Below are positions 10,318 through 19,479 of a stretch of DNA of 64,000 nt, piece by piece. The notes beneath the pieces are model-generated. The model made no database searches. It was not told where the DNA came from and worked only from the letters and a program-made list of their open reading frames with translations. A program made the position numbers and the translations under genes. The stretch is from Stentor coeruleus. Its lineage: Eukaryota; Ciliophora; Heterotrichea; Heterotrichida; Stentoridae. The stretch spans positions 1 to 64,000 of the forward strand of contig MPUH01000190.1 of NCBI GenBank assembly GCA_001970955.1, given 5' to 3'. The number at the start of each line of letters is the position of its first letter. The first letter of the stretch is position 1.

Positions 10318-13300
10318 ATGAAAAAAAGTACCTTAGCCGAGCAGATTGAATCGAAAATCCGACAAATGAACGATAAATATAAACACATAAAAAAGTCCTC
10401 AAGTGAAAACGTCATGAAACAAATAAGTGTTTTATCTGGGCCACAAGAAAGAGCTAATGACATGATCAGAAAAGATCTTCGGAGTCATTTGCCTCTAATA
10501 AAACTTCAAGGTTCTCGTGATGTGTCTCATCTAAAAGATATGAAATCACCTAAAACTACATCATCAGTTCCATTATACCCAAATGAACTGAATCAAATAA
10601 AACAACTTATAGAAGTTCAAGCTTTTTTAGGTGAAAGTCCATCTCAACATTGTGTTAAAAGTGCATATAGAAATTATATCCCTTATCAAAAATCTGATTA
10701 TGAAGAACAGACTATTGAGTTACTTGAAAAAATCGACAACGCTTATCCGAGTAGTAGGAAAACTGCTGAAAATCTCATGGTTTGGTTTGCTGATATGAAA
10801 AATCGCTATGAAAATGATGAGGATTATGATTCAGTAGTTTTTTTTTGTGAAAAAGAAATCGTAAAGCAAGTTCTTGTTGAATGTAAAACTAGAGGGAAAC
10901 TTTTAAAAATGATATTTGCTTATTATCATAGTAATATAAATCAATTACGAGAAAAACATGAAATAAGTATTGGTAAAATATGCCAAGACTATGAGAAAAA
11001 GCATGAAAATATTATAAAACAACATAATGGTATTGTAAAAAAACATAATGATATTATAGGTGAATTGAAAAATCATATAGCTAAACAAAATAATATAGCC
11101 CAGTCTCTTGGAGAAGAGATTGGGTTTTATAAGAAAAAACTTCATGATATGCAGAGGGTTTATTTAGAAGAACAAGAGATGTGGAGGAAACAATCAATGG
11201 AACATTTGAGGAATTCACTTAAAAAAGGTAATGTTTTTATGAATGATAGTTATAATCTCGCTGTCGCTCGATGGAGAAAAGATCTTTATTCTGTTGATGT
11301 TATGGAAGAGAGTATCTTTCCTGAAGAAATCAAAAAGAAAATTGAAAGTGGAGAAGCTTTGGATTTAGAAGAACTTAAGGTTTATAGGGATTTGTATTAT
11401 AAAAAACAACAAGAATTGTATGAGAAAAACTTTTGGCCGAAAGAAACTCAGACTGATGAACAGCTTTTTGATGATTTTGTTGAATATACTAAAGAGAAAT
11501 CATCTGAAAGTCCGAATATTGTCGTTCATACGGTGTTTTTGAAAGAGAAACCTAAGGAAGTAGTGAAAAAAGATGTTAAAGAAAAGGAAGTGCAGACTGA
11601 GGAATTTGAAGATTCTGATGAGGATGAAGACATTTTTTATGAGATTAAAAAAATAATTTCGCCTGAAGATTTGGAGGAGTTTGAGGAAGGTTATGAAGAT
11701 TATGACGATAGTTTTCTTAAAAAAATCGCCCTTTTGGGTATGAGAACTTCTTTAAATACAGGAAAAACTCCAATGAGCTGGGGAAGTGGGAGCAAAAATA
11801 ATTCAAATCCAGGGTTCAGTGAGTTTGTCGCAAATCTTGACAAAAACCATGAAGAATTGGGAGTTGTTGAAGAAAATGATGAAGATTTACTAGGCAAAGT
11901 TTATAATAAAAATCAAGACAGTGAAGAAAATTTCCTTGAAATCAGGAAATTAAGTGATAAAACTGAAGTTAATATCTCACAATTAGATCCAGATCAAGAA
12001 GGTAAAGAGTCTAGTGAAGAAGAAAACGAATATTTTATTGAAGTTAAAGACCAAAACAGTGAAGTTATTGATACAGCTTATGAAGGGAGAAACAATAAAA
12101 ATGGAAAAATACAGGAAAGAAATAATGAAATAAAACGAAAAGGTTTTGATATTAAAACTCAGGAAATCAAAGGATTAGATAATAATCTTAGAATACCTGA
12201 TAAAAATTCAGAAAATAAAGGATCATTGACTGAGAGGAAAGATAGAGATATAGAAGGGAAAGATATTAGGGAAAATAAAGATTTTAAAAATAGAGATAGA
12301 AGGGAAAGTAAAGAGACTAGGGAGGATAAAGGTATAAAAGAAAATAAAGAAAAAAATCAAGATGGGAATGCTAAAAATCAAGATGGGAATGCTAAAAATC
12401 TAGATGGGAATGCTAAAAATCAAGATGGGAATGCTAAAAATCAAGACGGGAATGCTAAAAATCAAGATGGGAATGCTAAAAATCAAGATGGGAATGCTAA
12501 AAATCTAGATGGGAATGCTAAAAATCAAGATGGGAATGCTAAAAATCAAGATGGGAATGCTAAAAATCAAGATGGGAATGCTAAAAATCTAGATGGGAAT
12601 GCTAAAACTAAAGGGGGAGTTGGAAGAGGAAAGGATGGGTTTAGAAGAAGTGATTCAAATAAAGAAAAAACTTTAGAAAATGCTGAAGGAAGAGAGAAAT
12701 TACTTTTGGATGTTGGGGGGAAAAAAGTGCAAAAAGTTGAAAGATCATTTTTGGCTGAAAATAGAGACAGGAAAAGTGAAAGACTTGAGAAATCTTTTCA
12801 AGGTCCAGAGTCTAAGGATTTGTTTGGTGAGACCCAGGGTAGTAAAAAAGATGTAGTTCAAGGAAAGATAGGGCAAAAACAGATAAATGACTCTTTACGT
12901 AAACCACCATCTGAAGAAGATAAATCCTTAAAATCCTCTTTTCTTGAAGAAGAACTTCCAAACACTAGTCCTAAAGAAACCCCAATCCAAGCAATATCAA
13001 AATTACGTCTACAAAGCGACTCTAAAAACAACCTCCAGCCTATAGTTTCCAACACATCCCGAAGAATATCAATGCCAATCAACCTACAAAACTCTTCAGC
13101 CCTTCTCCAAGACCTTCTTTCCGGCAAGTTGGGGAAAAACTTAAAAAACACCACCAAAGCTATGGTCAAAAACATCGAAACCAAAAAAAAAGAACTTGCT
13201 GAACTTGAGTCTCTGATTGAAATGAAGAAAAAAATCCTAGAAACCTCTCTAAACAGTGAAGACAGTTCTTCAGAAAGGTCAACCTCTCCAAAATCCGATC

Positions 13301-14988
13301 GTCCAAACCAAAACTCCAAAAAAAGGCACTTTTCATCAGGGGAAATTTTCACAAGACTAGTTTCAAAACTCACTAATTCATTAGATTTACCAAATGCTAC
13401 TGTTTTAAAAAACTCAGAAAAAACTGAGAATTTATTAAGACAACTAATAACTGAAGAGATGAAAAAAGCTAAAGATCAAATCAACACTGTTAAAAAACGG
13501 AATTCTCAATATACAAGCTTAAGTGGGGCTATAAGTGAAGAAGAAGATGAAGAAGAAATAGAAACAAAAGAAGAAGTCAATAAATCTGAAGACAATCCAA
13601 AGAAATTTAGCCGAGGATATGAAATTGGATATCAAAGAGGAAAAACTAAAGGGTTTTTAACAGGCAAAACTTTAGGGAGAGAAGAAGGTATTGCTGAAGG
13701 ATATCGTCAAGCTTTTAGAGAAATCATCCAAGATGATTCGTTAATTGAAGATTCAGATAATGAAAATAAACCTCTTGAAGGGATGTCAGCTTTGAATATC
13801 CCTCAAAAAATAGGGAAAATTAGGAAACCTTCTAATCAAAATGATATAAAAAGCACAAAAGAACTGACGAAATTCGCTGAGTTTAAATTCGCTTCACAAA
13901 AACCTGTAGTACCCAAAGTTTTAAGTCCAGCTCCAGATCTTATAAAGCGTTTGCTTAGAAAAAATCCTGAAAACATTATTAAAAAAGCTAAAGCAAGTCG
14001 AAAACTTGTCAATAAACTTATGGCAAATGCTTATCAAACCGCTTTATCTCATATGCCTCTTGAGTCAAACGAAGAGTTATTCGAAATCTGTTATGAAGAA
14101 TTTACACAAAAATATGGTTTAAGGAAAGTTGCAGATAGAAAGTTCTTAGAATTCGTCGCAGCCTTACTAAAAAACAAATCCTATAGAAAACCAATGATGT
14201 TTATAAAACTTTCTGGATTAGCTAAAAAACTTGGAATAGAATGTTACAGTATCCAAACTTTATCTTTGTATTTAGAAAGTTTAAATTATATGTTAACATC
14301 AAAAATCGGCATAACTATGAATTATGAAGAAGCTGATGATAAAAATTTATTCCCAATAAACCGAGCTACTGAATGTGTTAAAGATAAACTTGAAGCGTAT
14401 TTTGATAAGCAATTTATTGGGTCTTTATTATTAAAATTAGAACAAAAGTCTATTCCTGACCCACAAAGAATCAGTATAGCCCTTGTTGAGCTTGAAATGA
14501 TATTAGAAATTATTTGTGAAGCTTATGAAATATATTTGAAAAAAATAAAAAAAGGTCTTGATGAGGTATTTTTAGCTTTAGGATATGAAACTAGTACTTC
14601 AATTCTTCAATACGACCTTGCTATGGTTATAAGATTTATAAACCCAAGTAAATTCCAGAGACTTGAAAGCGAAGATATTATCACTCAAGAATTGACTAAA
14701 GATGAAGCATATCAGTTATGTGTAGAAATGAATGTTTTAGGAGAAAATGATGTGAATAATTTTGTTAAAGGATATAAGAAAGTTCCTTATGAAAATTATA
14801 TGGAGCTTATGGTTGTATTGGAGAAAATGGAACAGACAGAAAATACATGGATTAGTGTTAGTGAGGATGTGTGGAAAGGAAAACTTGCTGAGTGTATGAA
14901 AAAATGGGACCAGAGTAGTAGAAATGCAGTTTTGGCTTGGAGGGTATATGAAAGTGAGCTTAAGAGGATACAGGCTGAGCATTTGTGA
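10318..14988 (+). CDS. Large coiled-coil protein with a repeat tract, function unknown
   Basis: A 1,556-residue, highly charged protein. About residues 130-205 form a conserved-looking helical block with EIVKQVLVECKTRGKLLK, which resembles the E-x-x-RQV-x-x-x-C-x-x-RG-x-LL signature of axonemal dynein light-chain-type domains. This suggests, but does not prove, a ciliary or cortical role. Coiled coil follows to about 300. Residues 680-763 are twelve copies of N-[QL]-D-G-N-A-K inside a low-complexity Lys/Asn/Asp region. A Gly/Lys-rich stretch (GYEIGYQRGKTKG, about 1,099) precedes a folded, helical C-terminal third (about 1,190-1,556) with no recognised domain. The gene ends in TGA and its 5' flank is A/C-rich. 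I do not recognise the protein as a whole. Confidence 0.85.
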   Translation: MKKSTLAEQIESKIRQMNDKYKHIKKSSSENVMKQISVLSGPQERANDMIRKDLRSHLPLIKLQGSRDVSHLKDMKSPKTTSSVPLYPNELNQIKQLIEVQAFLGESPSQHCVKSAYRNYIPYQKSDYEEQTIELLEKIDNAYPSSRKTAENLMVWFADMKNRYENDEDYDSVVFFCEKEIVKQVLVECKTRGKLLKMIFAYYHSNINQLREKHEISIGKICQDYEKKHENIIKQHNGIVKKHNDIIGELKNHIAKQNNIAQSLGEEIGFYKKKLHDMQRVYLEEQEMWRKQSMEHLRNSLKKGNVFMNDSYNLAVARWRKDLYSVDVMEESIFPEEIKKKIESGEALDLEELKVYRDLYYKKQQELYEKNFWPKETQTDEQLFDDFVEYTKEKSSESPNIVVHTVFLKEKPKEVVKKDVKEKEVQTEEFEDSDEDEDIFYEIKKIISPEDLEEFEEGYEDYDDSFLKKIALLGMRTSLNTGKTPMSWGSGSKNNSNPGFSEFVANLDKNHEELGVVEENDEDLLGKVYNKNQDSEENFLEIRKLSDKTEVNISQLDPDQEGKESSEEENEYFIEVKDQNSEVIDTAYEGRNNKNGKIQERNNEIKRKGFDIKTQEIKGLDNNLRIPDKNSENKGSLTERKDRDIEGKDIRENKDFKNRDRRESKETREDKGIKENKEKNQDGNAKNQDGNAKNLDGNAKNQDGNAKNQDGNAKNQDGNAKNQDGNAKNLDGNAKNQDGNAKNQDGNAKNQDGNAKNLDGNAKTKGGVGRGKDGFRRSDSNKEKTLENAEGREKLLLDVGGKKVQKVERSFLAENRDRKSERLEKSFQGPESKDLFGETQGSKKDVVQGKIGQKQINDSLRKPPSEEDKSLKSSFLEEELPNTSPKETPIQAISKLRLQSDSKNNLQPIVSNTSRRISMPINLQNSSALLQDLLSGKLGKNLKNTTKAMVKNIETKKKELAELESLIEMKKKILETSLNSEDSSSERSTSPKSDRPNQNSKKRHFSSGEIFTRLVSKLTNSLDLPNATVLKNSEKTENLLRQLITEEMKKAKDQINTVKKRNSQYTSLSGAISEEEDEEEIETKEEVNKSEDNPKKFSRGYEIGYQRGKTKGFLTGKTLGREEGIAEGYRQAFREIIQDDSLIEDSDNENKPLEGMSALNIPQKIGKIRKPSNQNDIKSTKELTKFAEFKFASQKPVVPKVLSPAPDLIKRLLRKNPENIIKKAKASRKLVNKLMANAYQTALSHMPLESNEELFEICYEEFTQKYGLRKVADRKFLEFVAALLKNKSYRKPMMFIKLSGLAKKLGIECYSIQTLSLYLESLNYMLTSKIGITMNYEEADDKNLFPINRATECVKDKLEAYFDKQFIGSLLLKLEQKSIPDPQRISIALVELEMILEIICEAYEIYLKKIKKGLDEVFLALGYETSTSILQYDLAMVIRFINPSKFQRLESEDIITQELTKDEAYQLCVEMNVLGENDVNNFVKGYKKVPYENYMELMVVLEKMEQTENTWISVSEDVWKGKLAECMKKWDQSSRNAVLAWRVYESELKRIQAEHL
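12355..12606 (+). repeat. In-frame 21-bp minisatellite, 12 units
   Basis: Twelve consecutive 21-bp units encode NQDGNAK or NLDGNAK. The Leu variant (CTA for CAA) appears at units 3, 8 and 12. Units 5-8 and 9-12 both read Q-Q-Q-L, a hint of higher-order copying of a four-unit block. One unit carries a synonymous GAC. Confidence 0.97.
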
Positions 14989-15077
14989 ATGGTTTTTGGA
15001 GGATAAACTTTATATAATTATATTGAAATGATTGGATATTTTATGAGATTAATGGAAAGACTATTATCGAGAAATAC

Positions 15078-16196
15078 TTAACCAAGGCATTTTTCATCAC
15101 ATCGGTTAGCTATGTGGTCTTTTTCTTTGGCCCAGTACGCTAGTTTTTCCTCGTGCTGATCGATTTTCACCTGCATAAGCTCGAGCGTTTCCTTGTCGCT
15201 ACGTTCTGCTGGAGTTAGGCTTAGCTTTTTACGTAGTTTATCGTAAACCTCTCGCCAGTTCTTTTTCACTTTCATATGCTGCTTAACAATCCCACTTTTA
15301 TATCTCGAAATTTTTTGTTCTAACTCAGATTTCATACCAATTTTACTCTTAAGCAATAAAGTGTTTGGGGGAAGTCCTCCACTACCTTTAATTGTCGCCA
15401 TTCTCTTCAAACTTCTCGGCTTGACAATAATATTCTTCCTTCTCCTCATCAAATCATTATTCGTATTACAAAACTTTATATAATGCTTCAAATCCGATAT
15501 TTCAACCTGTAACTGTGACAATCTTGAAGCTTCAGCAGTACTTTGATCAATAGCCAACTGATTAGTCCTAAAAATTTTCTTACAATGCTTCATATGCTTC
15601 TCTGCTAAAACAAGTCTATTTTTCAAAGATTCAATTTTTTCTTTTTCAATTTTTATCATATCTTTTGGGTTTCCAATATCAATAATTTCAAAAAGTTCTT
15701 GTCTTGATATCAGTTNCGACAATCTTGAAGCTTCAGCAGTACTTTGATCAATAGCTAACTGATTAGTCCTAAAAATTTTCTTGCAATGTTTCATATGCTT
15801 CTCTGCTAAAACAAGTCTATTTTTCAAAGATTCAATTTTTTCTTTTTCAATCTTTATCATATCTTTTGGGTTTCCAATATCAATAATTTCAAAAAGTTCT
15901 TGTCTTGATATCAGTTCAATAAACCTAGCAATTGAAGGTGCAGCTTTTCTTGCTATAGCTTTATCATTAAGCAAAGTGTTTAGGTCCATAATTGTTTGAA
16001 GTTTTTTCTTGTTTGCCTTATAAAGTTTATTACTTTCTCCTTGTAACCTAGGGTCTTGGTTTGTTTTGAAGTAATTCTGCCGGATTGTTATCATGCTTAT
16101 TTGGTATTTGACGGCCATTTTGTTCTGATAGTATGCCCGAGCTAGAGCTAAAGTTGCTATAAGGTCGTCGTTTTGGGCAGTGAGGGTGTTACCCAT
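15078..16196 (-). CDS. Coiled-coil protein with possible N-myristoylation, interrupted by an assembly duplication
   Basis: As written the frame has 372 codons, but 67 codons are duplicated around the N at 15716 (the block from LISRQELF to EASRLS occurs twice). The real protein is probably about 305 residues, and the frame is kept because the offset is 201 bp. The start MGNTLT fits the N-myristoylation pattern (Gly2, Thr6), predicting membrane attachment. Most of the rest is charged helix with likely coiled coils. The C-terminal third is basic, with RRRKNIIVKPRSLKR. No known domain is recognised. It converges with the preceding plus-strand gene, 89 bp away. Confidence 0.75.
   Translation of the reverse strand: MGNTLTAQNDDLIATLALARAYYQNKMAVKYQISMITIRQNYFKTNQDPRLQGESNKLYKANKKKLQTIMDLNTLLNDKAIARKAAPSIARFIELISRQELFEIIDIGNPKDMIKIEKEKIESLKNRLVLAEKHMKHCKKIFRTNQLAIDQSTAEASRLSXLISRQELFEIIDIGNPKDMIKIEKEKIESLKNRLVLAEKHMKHCKKIFRTNQLAIDQSTAEASRLSQLQVEISDLKHYIKFCNTNNDLMRRRKNIIVKPRSLKRMATIKGSGGLPPNTLLLKSKIGMKSELEQKISRYKSGIVKQHMKVKKNWREVYDKLRKKLSLTPAERSDKETLELMQVKIDQHEEKLAYWAKEKDHIANRCDEKCLG
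15517..15916 (-). repeat. 199-bp duplication around N at 15716 inside a gene
   Basis: Bases 15517-15715 recur as 15718-15916 with a few silent-looking differences. The 201-bp offset keeps the reading frame, so the artefact is invisible as a stop and would otherwise be read as a protein repeat. Confidence 0.9.
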
Positions 16197-16831
16197 GTTT
16201 ATTTTAATATCTGAAGTTTTTTAAGGCATATTTGATTTCAGACATTGTTTTTTTAGTTTGAATTATTTAAATTGTGTGAGTTTTTATGGAGAAGTTTTAA
16301 ATAATAGGATTAAATAAATTTTAAATAAGTTTTAAATAAGTTTTAGAAGGATATGGTGGGTAGAAAATGCTGATGATGTTTAAGATGATATTTGAAAATT
16401 GTTGAGATATTAGAATAGGATAAAAATTGTGATAAATAGGATTTGCTAGAGAAGAGATTTTTTTTTTTAATATAATATTTTAGTTTTTATATTAAGATAT
16501 GATTGTTGTGTAGAGATTTTATAGGTTAGGTTTTGGATTAGTTTTGTAGTAAATAAATATTGTAAAATAAACAAATTTATTATTTCTAATCTTTAAGAAA
16601 ATAATTTTATGTAAACAATTTCATCTCAAATATGCTTTTTATATAAATTATCTAAACAATATACCTTAAATCATAAACTAGCTTATGTATTTAAAACATC
16701 TTTAAAATCACTAATATCTATGTCAACCAAAGTCTTAAATCTGCTTACAAATAAAAACATCTTTCAAAAACCGTTCTCAAAAGCTTTTGAGTAAATCTAA
16801 ATTCTCTTTAAAAAACGTATAATAATAGCCA
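16197..16831. other. Divergent intergenic region with skew switch
   Basis: The plus strand is G/T-rich up to about 16550 and A/C-rich from there to 16831, matching the two divergent genes. No coding frame is supported. Confidence 0.6.
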
Positions 16832-18190
16832 ATGTCTTTAGTTCGAGACAAGATTATGGGTTGCTCTCCTGTGTTTTACGCCCATCCCGAGGTATACTCT
16901 GAGATCTCCAGCTACGTTAGCCCTAAAGCTCATGAGTACGAGCAAGCTAACATAATTCCCTTAGGATCTGCTGACACATACAGCAACTTTATCAAAATGA
17001 GTCTTGAAAACCAACGAAAATTCCTCATTGAAGGTAGCGACACTGTAATTCGGACCTTATTTTCTGTAGTTGAAAGCTCAAGTGATGATCTTCTAAGCAA
17101 AAGAAGCATCCTCTGCACATTAGATGGCATCGCATATGATACAAGCCCTGAACCTTTTATAAGCATAATGACTTCAAGACTTCCAGTCAATATCCTTCAA
17201 ATCCTTACAAGATACGCTAAAGTTAAACAAGAAGATAGCATAGTCATGGAAGCTGCAGGGCACTTGTTAAGTCTTTTATTAAGCGAACTTATAATCAAAC
17301 CTTCAGCACAAATACAAGATGCTCAGGCCCAAGCTTTAAGTTTGATTGACTTTTTACTTAACCAAACTGTTGATGTCAAAAGTTCAGCTGACTCAATGCT
17401 TTATTGTATGATCCCATTGTTTAAAGTCGATCAAATAAGAAGCTTTTTCTTAACTACTGGAGGATTAAGATTGGTTATAATACCAATTTTAGCAAGTAAA
17501 TCTGGGATAGTTCAATCAGTTTATATTGCGCTTTTTGCTTTGTGGCAGATAACATTTAACGAAGAGTCCGTGGAATACTTTTTAAGAAAAGATTATGAAC
17601 TTATAAGCCTTATAGTTAAAGAAATCAAGAAAACTGAAAAGGAAAAAGTTTTAAGAGTTGGTCTTGGGGCGCTTAAGAATTTGTGTGAAATGAGCCAGGG
17701 TGCTATTGAAATCATGATTGAAGAAAAACTTTTAGATGCTATCGATACTTTATCTAGAAAAGTTTTAAAAGATGAGGATGTGGTACAATTGATAAAAGAT
17801 TTAGGCGATGTTTTACAGAAGAATATTAAAATCCTTAGCACTTATGAAAAATGGCTTTTGGAAGTTAATAGAGGAGAATTAGTTTCTGGGGTTACGCATA
17901 CTGAGAATTTTTGGAAGGAAAATGCTAAGAAACTTGAAGAAAATAATTATGATGGGCTTAAGAAATTAGTTATGCTGTTACAAAGCGCTAGTACGCCTAC
18001 TGTCGTTTTGGCACTTTTTGATCTTGGGGAATTCGCTAGGTCGCATCCTTTTGGGAAAAATGTTGCGGCAAGGATTGGAGCCAAAACACGAGCTATGGAA
18101 CTTATGCAAAGTGATAAGCCGGAGATAGCATTAGCAGCTTTGTATTGTGTCCAAAAACTTATTATTCAGAATTGGCAGAGCCTTAGTTAA
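16832..18190 (+). CDS. VMA13: V-type proton ATPase subunit H
   Basis: The 452-residue, all-helical, HEAT/armadillo-like protein matches V-ATPase subunit H, which bridges V1 and the stator and inhibits free V1. The C-terminal signature is very clear: HTENFWKENAKKLEENNY (family form H-x-x-x-FW-x-ENA), then VVLALFDLGEFARSHPFGKNV, which matches the family's V-A-x-x-DLGE-x-x-R-x-x-P-x-G-K block, and finally AALYCVQKLIIQNW. Length is close to the usual 440-480. It would act at acidic endomembranes and contractile-vacuole membranes. The window also encodes a WDR7-like V-ATPase regulator at 34.5 kb, though nothing shows co-regulation. Confidence 0.95.
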   Translation: MSLVRDKIMGCSPVFYAHPEVYSEISSYVSPKAHEYEQANIIPLGSADTYSNFIKMSLENQRKFLIEGSDTVIRTLFSVVESSSDDLLSKRSILCTLDGIAYDTSPEPFISIMTSRLPVNILQILTRYAKVKQEDSIVMEAAGHLLSLLLSELIIKPSAQIQDAQAQALSLIDFLLNQTVDVKSSADSMLYCMIPLFKVDQIRSFFLTTGGLRLVIIPILASKSGIVQSVYIALFALWQITFNEESVEYFLRKDYELISLIVKEIKKTEKEKVLRVGLGALKNLCEMSQGAIEIMIEEKLLDAIDTLSRKVLKDEDVVQLIKDLGDVLQKNIKILSTYEKWLLEVNRGELVSGVTHTENFWKENAKKLEENNYDGLKKLVMLLQSASTPTVVLALFDLGEFARSHPFGKNVAARIGAKTRAMELMQSDKPEIALAALYCVQKLIIQNWQSLS

Positions 18191-19479
18191 TAGATAAAGC
18201 ATTTATTTTGATATAGGTTTGATAGGATATGTTATAGGTGTTAAGAATTGTTGTAATGGAAATATGGAAAATTGTATCTTTTAAGTTTAGATGATGGAAA
18301 GTTTGAGGAATGAGGTTTTGAATAAGAGTGTTTTATGATTAGTACTTTTAATATTGACCAGTTTCTTTAGTTGTTATAGATAATGTTTTATCTAAACAAG
18401 ATCATCAACTTGAAGTTATAATTCGTAAATTTGAGTGTCAATATATAGACTTAGAACCAAATCTTAAACTGACAATAAGCATTTCAAACCGTAGTAGCCA
18501 TACATATGAATCCCCATCTGAATATCCCTCAATTTTTAAATGGGACATCTCAAAATATCCCTCCATCTAAAACTTTACAAGAATTAGCATTAATAATAGN
18601 AATGTTTTATCTAAACAAGATCATCAACTTGAAGTTATAATTCGTAAATTTGAGTATCAATATATAGACTTAGAACCAAATCTTAAACTGACAATAAGCA
18701 TTTCAAACCGTAGTAGCCATACATATGAATCCCCATCTGAATATCCCTAAATTGTTAAATGGGACATCTCAAAATATCCCTCCATCTAAAACTTTACAAG
18801 AATTAGCATTAATAATAGATGAACAAATAAAAAACTCGATGAAGATATCAAAAAAGAAAATACAGAATACATCGAAATACGAACTCTTCTCACAAATTAC
18901 AAAAAAAGAAAATGGAGGATTTTTAAATAGAATCCCAACGAAATCCTCATTCCAAGCATCTGTTCATTAGAAGATTTCTTTAGCACAAAGTGTCTAAAAT
19001 TTGTATTAGTCATTGTCCCAAAAAAAGAACTTGATTAATGATTAACCACATATAAATTTTTAATTTCAAAATTAATCCCCCAAATTACAAAACAATTCAA
19101 TGTTGATGTTAAAAATTTGTATACATTATAAAGAGTGGTATTATTAAAATTTGGAAAAAGAGGCTTTTTAATCAATGCTAAGAAGAACCGCTAGATTGTA
19201 AGAAAGAGTTTTAATATAATCATTTCAGATACTCACTACCTCTACAGTATTTTATCATAGTTATAACCCTAAAGAAGGTCAATAAAAACGTGCATAATCT
19301 TCTTTAATTAATAAACTCTTAAAACCTAGACAAAAAGCTTCAAATTACTGTTCAAAAGAAAATCATGAAAACAGTGAAGACTTTTTCCAATTCATGTTCT
19401 TAAAAATACCTAATTATTAGCTAAAAGTAATAAGAATCTCATAAAGACTTTCAAAAATGCTAATGGAGTTATAGTTTAA
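18191..19479 (+). pseudogene. Decayed coding DNA, possibly a doublecortin-domain gene
   Basis: After about 160 bp of G/T-rich 3' flank, several short coding-like stretches lie in different plus frames, separated by stops. One reads LEVIIRKFECQYIDLEPN near 18400, another GTSQNIPPSKTLQELALII near 18540 and again near 18760. At about 19085-19190 one frame reads QFNVDVKNLYTL, a stop, then RVVLLKFGKRGFLINAKKNR. The LYTL motif followed by V and a Gly-bearing strand resembles a doublecortin domain (V-x-x-LYTLDG). I infer a dead host gene with several breaks. Sequence divergence and the N joint at 18600 limit certainty. An 81-codon open frame at 18725-18970 is part of this debris rather than a gene. 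Confidence 0.4.
18382..18818 (+). repeat. 218-bp duplication around N at 18600
   Basis: Bases 18382-18599 recur as 18601-18818 with at least three substitutions (for example GTGTC versus GTATC). It has the single-N pattern seen elsewhere. Confidence 0.9.

Noticed and set aside
15517-15916. 67-residue internal protein repeat
   Set aside because: The copies flank an N and are almost identical at the DNA level, like the other assembly joints.
18725-18970. 81-codon plus frame as a gene
   Set aside because: Its first part is repeated upstream of the N at 18600 in another frame and it sits among other broken fragments, so it is debris of a dead gene.
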